A DNA stretch of 64,000 bases, taken from assembly GCA_001899855.1 (NCBI GenBank), contig MKWR01000029.1, forward strand, positions 203,212 to 267,211. The letters run 5' to 3'. This document shows positions 26,888 to 36,227 of the stretch, piece by piece. The translations under genes and the position numbers were made by a program. Under the pieces are notes generated by a model. That model did no database searches and was not told the origin of the DNA. It saw nothing but the letters and a program-made list of their open reading frames with translations. The DNA comes from Lysobacterales bacterium 63-13. GTDB taxonomy: Bacteria > Pseudomonadota > Gammaproteobacteria > Xanthomonadales > Rhodanobacteraceae. How positions within the stretch are numbered: position 1 is the first letter of the stretch; each line of letters begins with the position of its first letter.

Positions 26888-27715
26888 ATGCGCCTGCTTG
26901 TCGTTTCGACCCTGATCCTGTTTTCGACATCCGCGTTTGCCGCGGATTGTGCCCATCACGCCGATCGTTCCTTCAATGTCGATCGGGATGGCATCAAGAG
27001 CCTGGTCGCCAAGCTGGGATCGACCGACCTGAGGGTGCGCGGCGTCGACGGGCTTGCGCGCATCGAAGTGCAGGCGCGGGCCTGCGCCTCGAATGCCGGC
27101 GATCTCGATCGGCTGGTCATCGAACAGCATCGCGATGGCGAGCGACTGGTCATTGCCACCGAACGCAGCAACGACAGCTGGTCGATCTCGCTGTTCGGAT
27201 CGAGCTATGCCTATCTGGATCTCGAGATCCGCGTGCCACGCGATCTCTCGCTGCAGATCAACAGCGGTTCCGGTGATGTCGATGCGCGTGACCTGGCCAG
27301 CCTCGACTACTCGGCCGGCTCCGGTGACCTGGATGTCGCCGACATTGCCGGGGAATTGAAGGTGGAAACGGGTTCCGGTGATGTCGAAGGCTCTGGCCTT
27401 GGTCGCCTGCACCTGCGCTCGACCGGATCGGGCGACTACAACCTGCGTGACATCCATGGCGATGTCGAAGTCGGCGACGTGGGTTCGGGCGATCTCGACT
27501 TGCGCAAGGTCGCCGGCAGCATCCGCGTTGGCGAGGTCGGTTCCGGGGATCTGGATTTCTCCGATGTCGGCGGTGATGTCAGCATCGATTCGATCGGCTC
27601 GGGCGATGTCAGCGTCGATGGCGTGCGCGGCAACCTGACGGTCAGGTCGGCCGGCAGCAGTGACATCAGCCACCGCAATGTGGGCGGCAAGATCGACGTG
27701 CCCGAAGCGGATTGA
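26888..27715 (+). CDS. Secreted DUF4097/adhesin-like beta-solenoid protein
   Basis: Exported protein of 275 aa with a signal peptide cut near AFA|ADC. After a domain of about 100 residues, the second half is made of about 20-residue repeats, each marked GSGD (nine or so: INSGSGDVD, SAGSGDLD, ETGSGDVE, STGSGDYN, DVGSGDLD, EVGSGDLD, SIGSGDVS, ending SAGSSDIS). This is the pattern of DUF4097/GIN-type beta-solenoids. ATG 26888 has GGAG 6 bases upstream. Function of the family is unknown; a periplasmic or surface structural role is inferred. It is convergent with accA. Confidence 0.82.
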   Translation: MRLLVVSTLILFSTSAFAADCAHHADRSFNVDRDGIKSLVAKLGSTDLRVRGVDGLARIEVQARACASNAGDLDRLVIEQHRDGERLVIATERSNDSWSISLFGSSYAYLDLEIRVPRDLSLQINSGSGDVDARDLASLDYSAGSGDLDVADIAGELKVETGSGDVEGSGLGRLHLRSTGSGDYNLRDIHGDVEVGDVGSGDLDLRKVAGSIRVGEVGSGDLDFSDVGGDVSIDSIGSGDVSVDGVRGNLTVRSAGSSDISHRNVGGKIDVPEAD

Positions 27716-27730
27716 CTGGTTTTGCGACAG

Positions 27731-27754
27731 GACGCTGCGTGCCTGCGCAGCGTC
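27731..27754. terminator. Hairpin between convergent genes
   Basis: GACGCTGCG-TGCCTG-CGCAGCGTC forms a perfect 9-bp stem with a 6-base loop. It fills the 37-bp gap between the GSGD protein and accA and touches the accA stop. No T-run follows, so intrinsic termination is uncertain, but the position suits a shared transcription end. Confidence 0.5.
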
Positions 27755-28712
27755 AGTTGGCCTTGTACGCGCCGTGGCCGCGCAAGCGCTGGTAGCGCTG
27801 TTCGAGCAGGCTTGGCATCTCGATCCTGTCGAGGGTTTCAAGCTGGTTGAGGAGTACGGCCTTGAGGCGCACCGCCATTGATTGCGGATTGCGGTGGGCA
27901 CCGCCGAGCGGCTCGCGGACGACCTTGTCGATGAGGCCGAGTTCGAGCAGGCGGCTGGCGGTGATGCCGAGTTCGGCGGCGGCATCCTTGGCTTTCTCGG
28001 CGGTTTTCCAGAGGATCGAAGCACAGCCTTCCGGCGAGATCACCGAGTAGGTCGAATACTGCAGCATGTTGATGCGGTCGCCGACGCCGATGGCCAGCGC
28101 GCCACCCGAGCCGCCCTCGCCAATCACGGTGCACAGGATCGGCACCTTCAGCTCGGCCATCTCGATCAGGTTGCGGGCAATCGCCTCGGACTGGCCGCGC
28201 TCTTCGGCGCCGACGCCGGGATAGGCACCAGGGGTGTCGATGAAGGTCAGCAGCGGCAGCTTGAAACGCTCGGCCAGTTTCATCAGGCGCAAGGCCTTGC
28301 GATAGCCTTCCGGGCGCGGCATGCCGAAATTGCGGCGGATCTTGGTCTTGGTATCGCGACCTTTCTGGTGGCCGATGATGACCACGCCGCGGCCATTGAT
28401 GCGGGCAAGGCCGCCGACGATGGCGGCATCCTCGGCATAGGCACGGTCGCCGGCCAGCTCGTGGAACTCCTCGCACATGACCTTGATGTAGTCGAGCGTG
28501 AACGGCCGCGCCGGATGTCGCGCAAGCTGGGCCACCTGCCACGGCGTCAGGCTGCGGAAGATTTCCGCCGTGCGCGTCTTCAGCTTGTCCTGCAGCTTGC
28601 CGATCTCGTCCTCGATATTGAAAGCCTGTCCGTGGCTGGCGTGGCGCAGCTCCTGGATCCTGGCTTCGAGTTCGCCGAGCGGTGCTTCGAATTCGAGGAA
28701 GTTGGGGTTCAT
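27753..28712 (-). CDS. accA: Acetyl-CoA carboxylase carboxyltransferase subunit alpha
   Basis: With AccD forms the carboxyltransferase that makes malonyl-CoA for fatty acid synthesis. Family segments are clear: [18 protein letters not shown] at the N-terminus, DDAAIVGG-like [60 protein letters not shown] and [14 protein letters not shown]. Length 319 aa is standard. It is the last gene of the minus-strand essential block, 66 bp after dnaE. Confidence 0.97.
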   Translation of the reverse strand: MNPNFLEFEAPLGELEARIQELRHASHGQAFNIEDEIGKLQDKLKTRTAEIFRSLTPWQVAQLARHPARPFTLDYIKVMCEEFHELAGDRAYAEDAAIVGGLARINGRGVVIIGHQKGRDTKTKIRRNFGMPRPEGYRKALRLMKLAERFKLPLLTFIDTPGAYPGVGAEERGQSEAIARNLIEMAELKVPILCTVIGEGGSGGALAIGVGDRINMLQYSTYSVISPEGCASILWKTAEKAKDAAAELGITASRLLELGLIDKVVREPLGGAHRNPQSMAVRLKAVLLNQLETLDRIEMPSLLEQRYQRLRGHGAYKAN

Positions 28713-28778
28713 TCAACGATGTTTGAATCAGAAGAGCGGGAGTATAGCCGGTCAAATGCCTGTGCGCGGCAAGTCTGC

Positions 28779-31700
28779 TCAATGGCCATAGACGAATTCG
28801 GCATCGAGAACCCCATCCAGCGAGGCCAGGGCCTGGGCGAGTGCCGGGCTCGCCCGCACTGTCCATTCCGGGCCCAACTCGATCTCGCCGCGTCCGCTGG
28901 AATTGCTGAAGGCGATGCGCACCGTCGTGCTGCCGCCTCGGCAGGTTTCCAGCACCGCGTAGAGGCGGCTGGCGAAATCACCGCCAATGCCGTTGACGCG
29001 CAGGCGCAGCACGCGGGCGCGTGATTCGCAGGCCGATTCAATGGTGCTGACGCGCTGCGTGCGCAACTGGTAGTTGCCGGAGAAATCGTCGATCGACAAT
29101 GAGCCTTCGAAGACAAGGATGGCATCGCGGCTCAACAAGGCGGCGTATTCGCTCCAGGCCTCGCGATAGAGCACGGCCTCGAAGCGACCCGACCAGTCCT
29201 CGACCTGGACGAACGCGCGTGACTCGCCCTGCTTGCGCAGGCCAAGCACCGCGCCGGCCAGGGTGAACGACTGGCCGCCGCCAAAGCGGCTGCGCCCTTC
29301 CTGCGGCTTGTGGTGTTTCTCCAGATCACCGATCGGGCAGGTCACCACGCGCGCGAACAATTCGCGCCAGGCATCGGTCGGGTGCCCGGACAGATAATGG
29401 CCGAGGGTGTCGCGTTCGCCGGCAAGGCGCAGTGCCGCCGGCCAGTCCTCGACCTCGACCAGTTTGATCGACACGGCCGCCGGGCTTGCCGCACCGAACA
29501 TGTCGTTCTGCCCGGCCTGGGCATTGCGCGCCTGTTGTTCGGCCGCACGCATGGCTTCGGGCAATTGCGCCATCAGGCTGGCGCGATTGACCGCCAGCGC
29601 ATCCATCGAGCCGGACTGGATCAGTGCTTCCAGCGTGCGCTTGTTGACCTTTTGCGCATCCACGCGCGTGCAGAAATCAGCCAGATCGCGGAACGCGCCG
29701 CCGCGTTCACGCGCATGGACGACGTTCTCGATGGCACCCTCACCGACGCCCTTGAGGGCACCGAGGCCGTAGCGGATGGTTTTCGACATGGCAGCGGGCT
29801 TGTCCGCATCCAGCGCATGGAACTTGTGCCCCGAGGCATTGATGTCCGGCGGCATCACGGTCAGGCCGAGCGTGCGCGCCTCGCCAAGCAGGTTGACCAC
29901 CTTGTCGGTGTTGTCCATGTCCGCCGAAAGCACCGCCGCCATGAACTCGGCCGGGTAGTGTGTCTTCAGCCACGCGGTCTGGTAGGAGACCAGGGCATAG
30001 GCGGCCGCATGCGACTTGTTGAAGCCGTAACCGGCGAACTTCTCCATGGTGTCGAAGACGGCGTCGGCCTTGTGTTCGTTGACGCCGTTGCTCGCCGCAC
30101 CCTGGCGGAAGATCGCGCGGTGCCTGGCCATTTCCTCGGCCTTCTTCTTGCCCATCGCGCGACGCAGCAGGTCGGCGCCGCCCAGCGAGTAACCGCCGAC
30201 GATCTGCGCCATCTGCATGACCTGTTCCTGGTAGACCATGATGCCGTAGGTCTCGCGCAGGATCGGCTCGACGCGCTGGTCCGGGTATTCGATCACCTCG
30301 GTGCCGTGCTTGCGCTTGCAGTAGCTCGGGATCAGGTCCATCGGACCCGGCCGGTACAAGGCACCGAGCGCGATCAGGTCCTCGAAGCGATCCGGTTTGG
30401 CGTCCTTGAGCATGCCCTGCATGCCGCGCGACTCGAACTGGAACACGGCAATCGTCTGCGCGCGCTTGAACAAGGTGTAGACGGCGGCGTCATCCAGCGG
30501 CAGCTGGCTGATGTCGAGCGCCGCCTCGCCGGTTTTCCCGCGGCGCGCGTTGATCGCCTTGACCGCCCAGTCGATGATCGTCAGCGTGCGCAGGCCGAGG
30601 AAGTCGAACTTGACCAGGCCGACCTTTTCGACATCGTCCTTGTCGAACTGGGTCACCGCGCCTTCGCCGCCGGCTTCGCTGTAGACCGGCGCGTAGTCGG
30701 TCAACGGGCCCGGCGCGATGACCACGCCACCGGCATGCTTGCCGGCGTTACGGGTCAGGTTCTCGAGTTTGAGGGCGAGATCGACCAGTTCGCGCACGGC
30801 GTCTTCGTTTTCGTACTCGCTGCGGAACTCGGCGACGATGCGCTCGGGTTCCTTCCTGGATTTCTCGCTGCGCCCGAGCGCGTCTTCGAGGCTCATGTCG
30901 AGCGGACGCATCGGGATCAGCTTGGCAATGCGGTCGACCTGGCCGTAGGGCATGCCGAGCACGCGGCCGCAGTCGCGCAGCACGGCCTTGGCCGCCATGG
31001 TGCCAAAGGTGATGATCTGGCTGACGTGGTCGCGGCCGTATTTCGCGGCGACGTAGTCGATCACCTGGTCGCGCTTGTCCATGCAGAAATCGATGTCGAA
31101 ATCGGGCATCGACACGCGTTCGGGATTTAGGAAGCGCTCAAACAGCAGGCCATAGCGCAGCGGATCGATATCGGTGATGCCAAGCGCCCAGGCGACCACC
31201 GATCCGGCACCCGAACCGCGCCCGGGGCCGACCGGGATATCGTGATCCTTGGCCCAGTTGATGAAGTCGGCGACGATCAGGAAGTAGCCCGGGAAACCCA
31301 TGGCGACGATGACATCGACCTCGGTTTCAAGGCGGCCTTGATAATCCTCGACGCTGAAACCCGGTGCCGGCGCTTGCCTGGCCAGGCGTGCCGCGAGGCC
31401 ATTGCGCGCTTGCGTGCGCGTCCACGAATCGAGGGTGAAACCCGGCGGGATGGGGAAATCCGGCAGGTAATAAGTGCCAAAGCTCAATTCGAGGTTGCAG
31501 CGCCTGGCCAGCTCGACCGTGTTCTCGATCGCCTGCGGCAGGTCGGCGAAGAGTTCGATCATCTGCGCCGGGGATTTCAGGTATTGCTCGGCGGAGTAGT
31601 GGCGCGGGCGCTTTGGATCCGCCAGCACGCGACCCTCGTGGATGCATACGCGCGCCTCGTGGGCCTCGAAGTCCTCGCGATCGAGGAAGCGCACGTCGTT

Positions 31701-32291
31701 GCTGGCGACGGCCGGAAGATCGAGGGCGATGGCCAGCTCGACCGCGGCGGCGATGAAGGCTTCCTCGTCCGCGCGCTGCGTGCGCACCAGTTCGAAATAG
31801 TAGCGATCCGGAAAATGCCGCATCCACTCGGCCATGTGCGCGCGGGCAAGATCCTCGCGACCGCCGAGCAGCATGGCGCCGACATCGCTCTCGCGCCCGG
31901 CCAGCACGATCAGGCCGCGATTCGCCTCGAACAACCATTCCGCCTCGACGAGGGCGAAATCGCCGTGCCGGCCATCCGCCCAGGCGCGTGAGAGCAGGCG
32001 CGAGAGATTGCGGTAGCCCTCGAGATCCTGGCACAGCAGGGTCAACCGATGCGGCTTGTTGCGATCGGCGGCATCGGCAATCCAGATGTCGCTGCCGGCA
32101 ATCGGCTTGATCCCGGCTTTTTCGGCTTCCGTGTAGAACTTGACCAGGGCAAACAGGTTGACCTGGTCGGTGAGCGCCACGGCCGGCATGCCCGCCTGCG
32201 CGCACGCGGCAACGAGGCGATCAATGCGGATCGTCGAATCGACCAGCGAATACTCGCTGTGGACGTGCAGATGAATGAAATCCGCAGGCAT
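28779..32291 (-). CDS. dnaE: DNA polymerase III subunit alpha
   Basis: Catalytic subunit of the replicative polymerase, 1170 aa, the usual DnaE1 size. ATG 32291 starts at the PHP domain (FIHLHVHSEYSLVDST); upstream in-frame codons belong to the rnhB overlap. Catalytic aspartates are in the PDFDIDFCMDKRDQVIDYV segment, followed by KFDFLGLRTLT. A helix-hairpin-helix and an OB-fold with a C-terminal domain complete the protein (FVQVEDWSGRFEAVLYREAW). It lies 83 bp after rnhB, as in E. coli where rnhB-dnaE-accA is conserved. Confidence 0.97.
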   Translation of the reverse strand: MPADFIHLHVHSEYSLVDSTIRIDRLVAACAQAGMPAVALTDQVNLFALVKFYTEAEKAGIKPIAGSDIWIADAADRNKPHRLTLLCQDLEGYRNLSRLLSRAWADGRHGDFALVEAEWLFEANRGLIVLAGRESDVGAMLLGGREDLARAHMAEWMRHFPDRYYFELVRTQRADEEAFIAAAVELAIALDLPAVASNDVRFLDREDFEAHEARVCIHEGRVLADPKRPRHYSAEQYLKSPAQMIELFADLPQAIENTVELARRCNLELSFGTYYLPDFPIPPGFTLDSWTRTQARNGLAARLARQAPAPGFSVEDYQGRLETEVDVIVAMGFPGYFLIVADFINWAKDHDIPVGPGRGSGAGSVVAWALGITDIDPLRYGLLFERFLNPERVSMPDFDIDFCMDKRDQVIDYVAAKYGRDHVSQIITFGTMAAKAVLRDCGRVLGMPYGQVDRIAKLIPMRPLDMSLEDALGRSEKSRKEPERIVAEFRSEYENEDAVRELVDLALKLENLTRNAGKHAGGVVIAPGPLTDYAPVYSEAGGEGAVTQFDKDDVEKVGLVKFDFLGLRTLTIIDWAVKAINARRGKTGEAALDISQLPLDDAAVYTLFKRAQTIAVFQFESRGMQGMLKDAKPDRFEDLIALGALYRPGPMDLIPSYCKRKHGTEVIEYPDQRVEPILRETYGIMVYQEQVMQMAQIVGGYSLGGADLLRRAMGKKKAEEMARHRAIFRQGAASNGVNEHKADAVFDTMEKFAGYGFNKSHAAAYALVSYQTAWLKTHYPAEFMAAVLSADMDNTDKVVNLLGEARTLGLTVMPPDINASGHKFHALDADKPAAMSKTIRYGLGALKGVGEGAIENVVHARERGGAFRDLADFCTRVDAQKVNKRTLEALIQSGSMDALAVNRASLMAQLPEAMRAAEQQARNAQAGQNDMFGAASPAAVSIKLVEVEDWPAALRLAGERDTLGHYLSGHPTDAWRELFARVVTCPIGDLEKHHKPQEGRSRFGGGQSFTLAGAVLGLRKQGESRAFVQVEDWSGRFEAVLYREAWSEYAALLSRDAILVFEGSLSIDDFSGNYQLRTQRVSTIESACESRARVLRLRVNGIGGDFASRLYAVLETCRGGSTTVRIAFSNSSGRGEIELGPEWTVRASPALAQALASLDGVLDAEFVYGH

Positions 32292-32374
32292 GGCGGCAAC
32301 AAACGTGAGGAACGGACAGGGTAGCGGGGTGGCCCGGAGCGGACAAGCTTGTGCGACGCCGCGGGATGTGGGTG

Positions 32375-32986
32375 TCAGTCGGCCAGGCAGGCGCGCACGG
32401 GGGCAAAGCTGCGTCGGTGTTGCGGGCATGGGCCGAGGCGTCGCAACGACTCGAAATGCTCGGCCGTCGGGTAGCCCTTGTGCTTGTGGAAACCGTAGCC
32501 GGGGTGGATCAGGTCGAGCGCGCACATGATGCGGTCGCGTTCGGTCTTGGCGAGGATCGAGGCAGCGCTGATCGCCGCTTCGCTGGCATCGCCGCGCACG
32601 ATCGCCTGGCCGCGGCAGGGCAGGTCCCTGGGCACGCGGTTGCCGTCGATCAAGGCCAATGCCGGACGGATTGCCAGTGCCGCCACAGCGCGTGACATGC
32701 CGGCCAGTGTTGCGCCGAGGATGTTCAGTCGATCGATTTCCTCGGCTTCGACGACGCAGATGGAAAAGGCCAGCACGCGGCTGCGGATTTCCAGCGCCAG
32801 CTGCTCGCGCCGCGCCGCGCCCAGGACCTTCGAGTCGGCGAGGCCGGCAATCGGTCGCAGCGGGTCGAGGATCACCGCGGCGACCACCACCGGCCCGGCC
32901 AGCGGTCCGCGACCGGCTTCGTCGACGCCGGCGATGCAGTCGCCATCGCCGCTTTCCATGCCGGCCTCGAACAGGTCAGTCCTCAT
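32375..32986 (-). CDS. rnhB: Ribonuclease HII
   Basis: Removes ribonucleotides and RNA primers from RNA-DNA hybrids. Catalytic [12 protein letters not shown] is near the N-terminus, with further acidic residues in ALIDGNR and in the [21 protein letters not shown] region, and the C-terminal HKGYPT box. ATG 32986 overlaps the stop of the upstream sulfatase-like gene by 11 bp; an internal ATG at 32959 is also possible. Length 203 aa is normal. Confidence 0.95.
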   Translation of the reverse strand: MRTDLFEAGMESGDGDCIAGVDEAGRGPLAGPVVVAAVILDPLRPIAGLADSKVLGAARREQLALEIRSRVLAFSICVVEAEEIDRLNILGATLAGMSRAVAALAIRPALALIDGNRVPRDLPCRGQAIVRGDASEAAISAASILAKTERDRIMCALDLIHPGYGFHKHKGYPTAEHFESLRRLGPCPQHRRSFAPVRACLAD

Positions 32987-34736
32987 CGCGCACGTCTTTC
33001 AGGGTGTTGAAGATGTAGTCGTGGTACGAGCCGAGCAGGTTGCGGTCCTTGCAGGTCAGGTAGCGTCCCTTGCAGCGATCGCGAAGCAGGCTGTTGGCCT
33101 GGTAAAAGGCATCCTTGGGCACGCCGGCCGCATCCAGCAGCATCGAGCCGAGATAGGTGATGTCGAGCGCCTCCCATGTTTTCATCGGCTTCATCGGAAA
33201 ACTGGTCAGCAGGCGATAGTAGGTGACCCGGCTGTCGTTCTGGCCGGCAGCCCTGGGCACGGTTTTCGGGATCGCGTGCATGGCGCCATCGAACGAAGGC
33301 TGGTGATCGCCAAAGTGCATGAGCACGGTCGGCCGGCCACTGTTCCAGAGCAGGTCGCGCATCGATTCGAGCATGCGGCTCGACAAGGCTGCACGTTGCA
33401 GGTAATTGCCGAGGTTGAGGTTGAGCCAGGCATCCAGCTCGGGTGGCTTGAACTTGCCGCGGAACAAGGGTTTGTCGAACGGAGCCGGCAATTGTTCCAG
33501 CGGCGTCATGTGCGGGCCGTGCTGGTGCAGGGTCAGGGTGAAGATGAACAGCGGTTGCTGCGGATGCGCCCTGGTCTCGTCGGCATAGATCTGCTCGAAC
33601 ACCTCGAACAGGTCGGCATCGGTGCTTTCCCAGCCAAGGCCGTGATCGGTGCCGTCGTAGAACTGGTCGAAACCGTAGTTGGCATAGGCATTGCGCGCAT
33701 TGAGGAACTCGCCGCTGTGCGAGTACACCGCGATCACCCGATAGCCAGCCGCCTTGAAGGCGCGTGGCAGACTGTATTCGACGCGCGGGGCGAGGCTGTA
33801 GGGCGCATACAAGCCGGCATTGCCGAACAACACGTCGGCGAGGCCGGTTTCCAGGGCGAACTCGCTGGTCCAGGTGCCGCCACCGAAGGTGTGCACGATC
33901 AGCGGACTGGCCGCGCGCGTGTAGCGCCCGGACTTGAACATGTCGAGGTCGCATTGCGGCACCGTGCAGGCATCGAGCATGTGCGGGTCAAACGTGCTCT
34001 CTTCGAGTATCGCGACGACATCCGGTTGCTGCCGCGGCGTCGCCGGCGTCCGTTGATTGATCGTCCACTTGATCGATCGATCGACATGCGCCGGAGTCGG
34101 CGGCACGCGCGCTTCGGTATCGCTGAACGAGGTCATGAAGGCGGTCACATAGCTGCGATCGGTGATCGTCGCCCACATCGGCTTGTTGAACGCCGGCGCA
34201 AACGGCCCAGCCGGAACGAGGCTGGCGGTGAGCAGCGCCAGCGCGGCGAGCAAGCCACAGCCGCGCAGGATGCGCGCCGGCCAATGCTGCAGGTTGAGGC
34301 GTTGCGGCACGCTGTCCCAGCGCCAGGCCGGGATCAGCAGCAGCGGGATGAGGATGACCACCAGCCCGCTGAAGCCGATCAGTACTGGATAGCGGTAGAT
34401 GACCTCGATGGTCTGCCAGTTGAAGTAGTACTTCAGGTCTGGCGCCAGCGCCGGCGTCATCAGGAACTCGAGCTTGAGCATGCTCGCCGTGGCCAGGGTG
34501 CCAAACAGCAGGCTTGCAACCAGCAGCGAGAAGGCCAGCCGCGCCGTGGCAAACAGCAGGACCAGGGTCAGGCTGCCGACGATGGCCAGGGCAAAGGCTT
34601 TTTCAATGGGGAGCTTTTCTGCCAGCGGCACGCCGGCCAGCATGGCGACAAAGGCGACCAGGGCGAAGCCGCGCATGGCACCCTGGCGCAAATGGCGCTT
34701 GCCGGGCAGGCGTGGATCGGCGGCGAGATCGGTCAA
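32976..34736 (-). CDS. LtaS/sulfatase-fold membrane phosphotransferase-like protein
   Basis: Membrane protein of 586 aa with about five N-terminal transmembrane helices (first about 25-45, last near 185) and a large periplasmic alkaline-phosphatase-fold domain. Metal and catalytic positions typical of LTA synthase/phosphoglycerol transferases are present: [19 protein letters not shown] (likely Thr nucleophile) and HFGDHQPSF. Gram-negative members add phosphoglycerol or phosphoethanolamine to glucans or lipopolysaccharide. The start is TTG at 34736, with ATG 34676 as an alternative. It sits between lpxB and rnhB, which are adjacent in many relatives, hinting at an envelope-modifying role. Substrate unknown. 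Confidence 0.83.
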   Translation of the reverse strand: MTDLAADPRLPGKRHLRQGAMRGFALVAFVAMLAGVPLAEKLPIEKAFALAIVGSLTLVLLFATARLAFSLLVASLLFGTLATASMLKLEFLMTPALAPDLKYYFNWQTIEVIYRYPVLIGFSGLVVILIPLLLIPAWRWDSVPQRLNLQHWPARILRGCGLLAALALLTASLVPAGPFAPAFNKPMWATITDRSYVTAFMTSFSDTEARVPPTPAHVDRSIKWTINQRTPATPRQQPDVVAILEESTFDPHMLDACTVPQCDLDMFKSGRYTRAASPLIVHTFGGGTWTSEFALETGLADVLFGNAGLYAPYSLAPRVEYSLPRAFKAAGYRVIAVYSHSGEFLNARNAYANYGFDQFYDGTDHGLGWESTDADLFEVFEQIYADETRAHPQQPLFIFTLTLHQHGPHMTPLEQLPAPFDKPLFRGKFKPPELDAWLNLNLGNYLQRAALSSRMLESMRDLLWNSGRPTVLMHFGDHQPSFDGAMHAIPKTVPRAAGQNDSRVTYYRLLTSFPMKPMKTWEALDITYLGSMLLDAAGVPKDAFYQANSLLRDRCKGRYLTCKDRNLLGSYHDYIFNTLKDVRDED

Positions 34737-34808
34737 GAGCTCAGGCTCGGGACGGCCATGGCGGGAGGTGTCGTTGCATCGGCGTGCATTATGCAGTCGG
34801 CACGGGCT

Positions 34809-36047
34809 TCATGGGTCAACGACGGCCGCCGCCGCGCCGCGATTGCCGTCGCCGCGCAGGAGTTCGTGCAGGCGCACGTACTCGTCGAGCAGGGTTGCAT
34901 CCATGTGCCGCTGCTGCAGCGGCTTGCGCAAGGCTTCCGCCAGCGCCTGCGGCGTGCAGCGATCCTGCATCAACTCCGGCACGATTTCGCGTCCAGCCAG
35001 GTGATTCGGCAGCGAGTAGCGCTCGACCTTGAGCAGGCCAAAGCCCTTGACGATGCGATAGGTCAAGGCAGCCAGGCGGTAGGCCACCACCATCGGCCGC
35101 TTGGCCAGCATCGCTTCCAGCGCAGCCGTTCCCGAAGCAAGCAGGATCGCGTCGGCGGCAATCATGGCGGTATGGGAGTGGCCATTCAGGACGAGAATCG
35201 GGAATGGGGAATCGGGAAACGAGAAAAGCGAATGTCCGCGAGAATCTGCTTTGCCGATTCCCGATTCCCGATTCCCGATTCCCGCTTTCGCGAGCTCACT
35301 CGCGAAAGCCGAACGACACGCCGCATTCGCCATTGGCGCAACGACATGCAGGTTCGGGATCTCTTGCGCCAGCAGCATGGCGGCGGCGATGAAGTCGGCG
35401 CCGAGGCGGCGGATCTCGCCGAGGCGGCTGCCGGGCAGGAGGGCGAGCACGGGAACATCGTCGCTGATGCCGAGGCTTTCCCGGGCTGCACGCTGGTCGG
35501 GGTGCAGGGCAAACGCATCGGCCAGCGGATGGCCGACAAAGCGCGCATCAACGCCGTGGCGTGCATAGACCGCCGGTTCCATCGGGAACAGGCAGAGCAC
35601 GCGATCGGCACTTTCGCCGATCTTCTGCGCACGCTTTTCGCGCCAGGCCCAGATCGACGGACTCACGTAATGGATGGTGCGGATGCCGGCCTGCTTGAGG
35701 GTGCGCTCGAGGGCGAGATTGAAATCCGGTGCATCGATGCCGATGAAGGCATGCGGGCGCAGCGCCAGCGTGCGTCGGCGCACCGCGCGGCGGATGCGCA
35801 ACAAGCCCGGCAGGTGCCGCAACACTTCAGCCAGGCCCATCACCGCCAGGCGCTCGGCGGGAAACCACGCATCGAGCCCCGCCGCACTCATGCGCGGGCC
35901 ACCAATGCCGGCAAAACGCGCGTCGGGAAAGCGTTCGCGCAATGCCTCGATCAATCCCGCCCCGAGCAGGTCACCGGATGCTTCGCCGGCGACAAGGACG
36001 AAAAGCCGGGAGTTGGGAATGGGGAATGGGGAATGGGCTTTGGGCAC
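34809..36047 (-). CDS. lpxB: Lipid-A-disaccharide synthase with repeat-derived segments
   Basis: Condenses UDP-diacylglucosamine with lipid X to form the lipid A disaccharide at the inner membrane. The core is intact: VAGEASGDLLGAGLIEAL, FAGIGGPRMSAAG, YVSPSIWAWREKR, LLPGSRLGEIRRL, LLASGTAALEAMLAKRPMVVAYR. The start is uncertain: GTG 36047 is the nearest start and is followed by about 12 residues encoded by a repeat arm (PFPIPNSR) before the family N-terminus; TTG 36107 would add 20 more. About 30 extra residues at 35194-35284, between SELAKA and LVLNGHSHTAMIAAD, are encoded by a second repeat copy in frame. The frame remains open for about 412 aa, so the protein is probably functional. Confidence 0.9.
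   Translation of the reverse strand: MPKAHSPFPIPNSRLFVLVAGEASGDLLGAGLIEALRERFPDARFAGIGGPRMSAAGLDAWFPAERLAVMGLAEVLRHLPGLLRIRRAVRRRTLALRPHAFIGIDAPDFNLALERTLKQAGIRTIHYVSPSIWAWREKRAQKIGESADRVLCLFPMEPAVYARHGVDARFVGHPLADAFALHPDQRAARESLGISDDVPVLALLPGSRLGEIRRLGADFIAAAMLLAQEIPNLHVVAPMANAACRSAFASELAKAGIGNRESGIGKADSRGHSLFSFPDSPFPILVLNGHSHTAMIAADAILLASGTAALEAMLAKRPMVVAYRLAALTYRIVKGFGLLKVERYSLPNHLAGREIVPELMQDRCTPQALAEALRKPLQQRHMDATLLDEYVRLHELLRGDGNRGAAAAVVDP
35192..35284. repeat. Dispersed GGGAATC inverted-repeat element (copy B), inside lpxB
   Basis: Arms GAATCGGGAATGGGGAATC (35194-35212) and four CGATTCC units (35255-35284) flank a spacer of about 35 bp. Read on the minus strand, the spacer contains AAAGCAGA and ATTCGCTTTT, matching the spacer core of copy A at 6534-6565. 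The element is a multiple of three within lpxB and adds about 30 Gly/Ser/Pro-rich residues. Confidence 0.88.
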
Positions 36048-36227
36048 GTTGGCGGTAGGCAGTGGGCTGCGAATGTCGGGCGTTGCACGAAGCGGAATCC
36101 TGCACAAGCATTGAATCGGTGTGCCGCGCCGCTTGAAAAGCCATGGAAACGATCGCGAGAAGCCGCTTGCGAAAAAGCGCTTTTCCGCTCCTCCCTATTC
36201 TCTATTCTCTATTCCCATTTCCCGCTC
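36011..36227. repeat. Dispersed GGGAAT / ATTCCC repeat arms flanking the lpxB-lpxA junction (copy C)
   Basis: A left arm of four GGGAATG units (36014-36037) overlaps the 5' end of lpxB. A degenerate right arm of CTATTCT/ATTCCC units (36193-36225) abuts the lpxA stop codon. Just before the right arm lies GCGAAAAAGCGCTTTTCC, resembling the CGCTTTT part of the spacer in copies A and B. The two arms are about 155 bp apart, so this may be one element with inserted DNA or two partial copies. Confidence 0.7.

Noticed and set aside
34809-36047. lpxB as a pseudogene
   Set aside because: Although repeat DNA is inserted, the frame is uninterrupted and all conserved LpxB segments are present; the gene is essential in this type of cell envelope.
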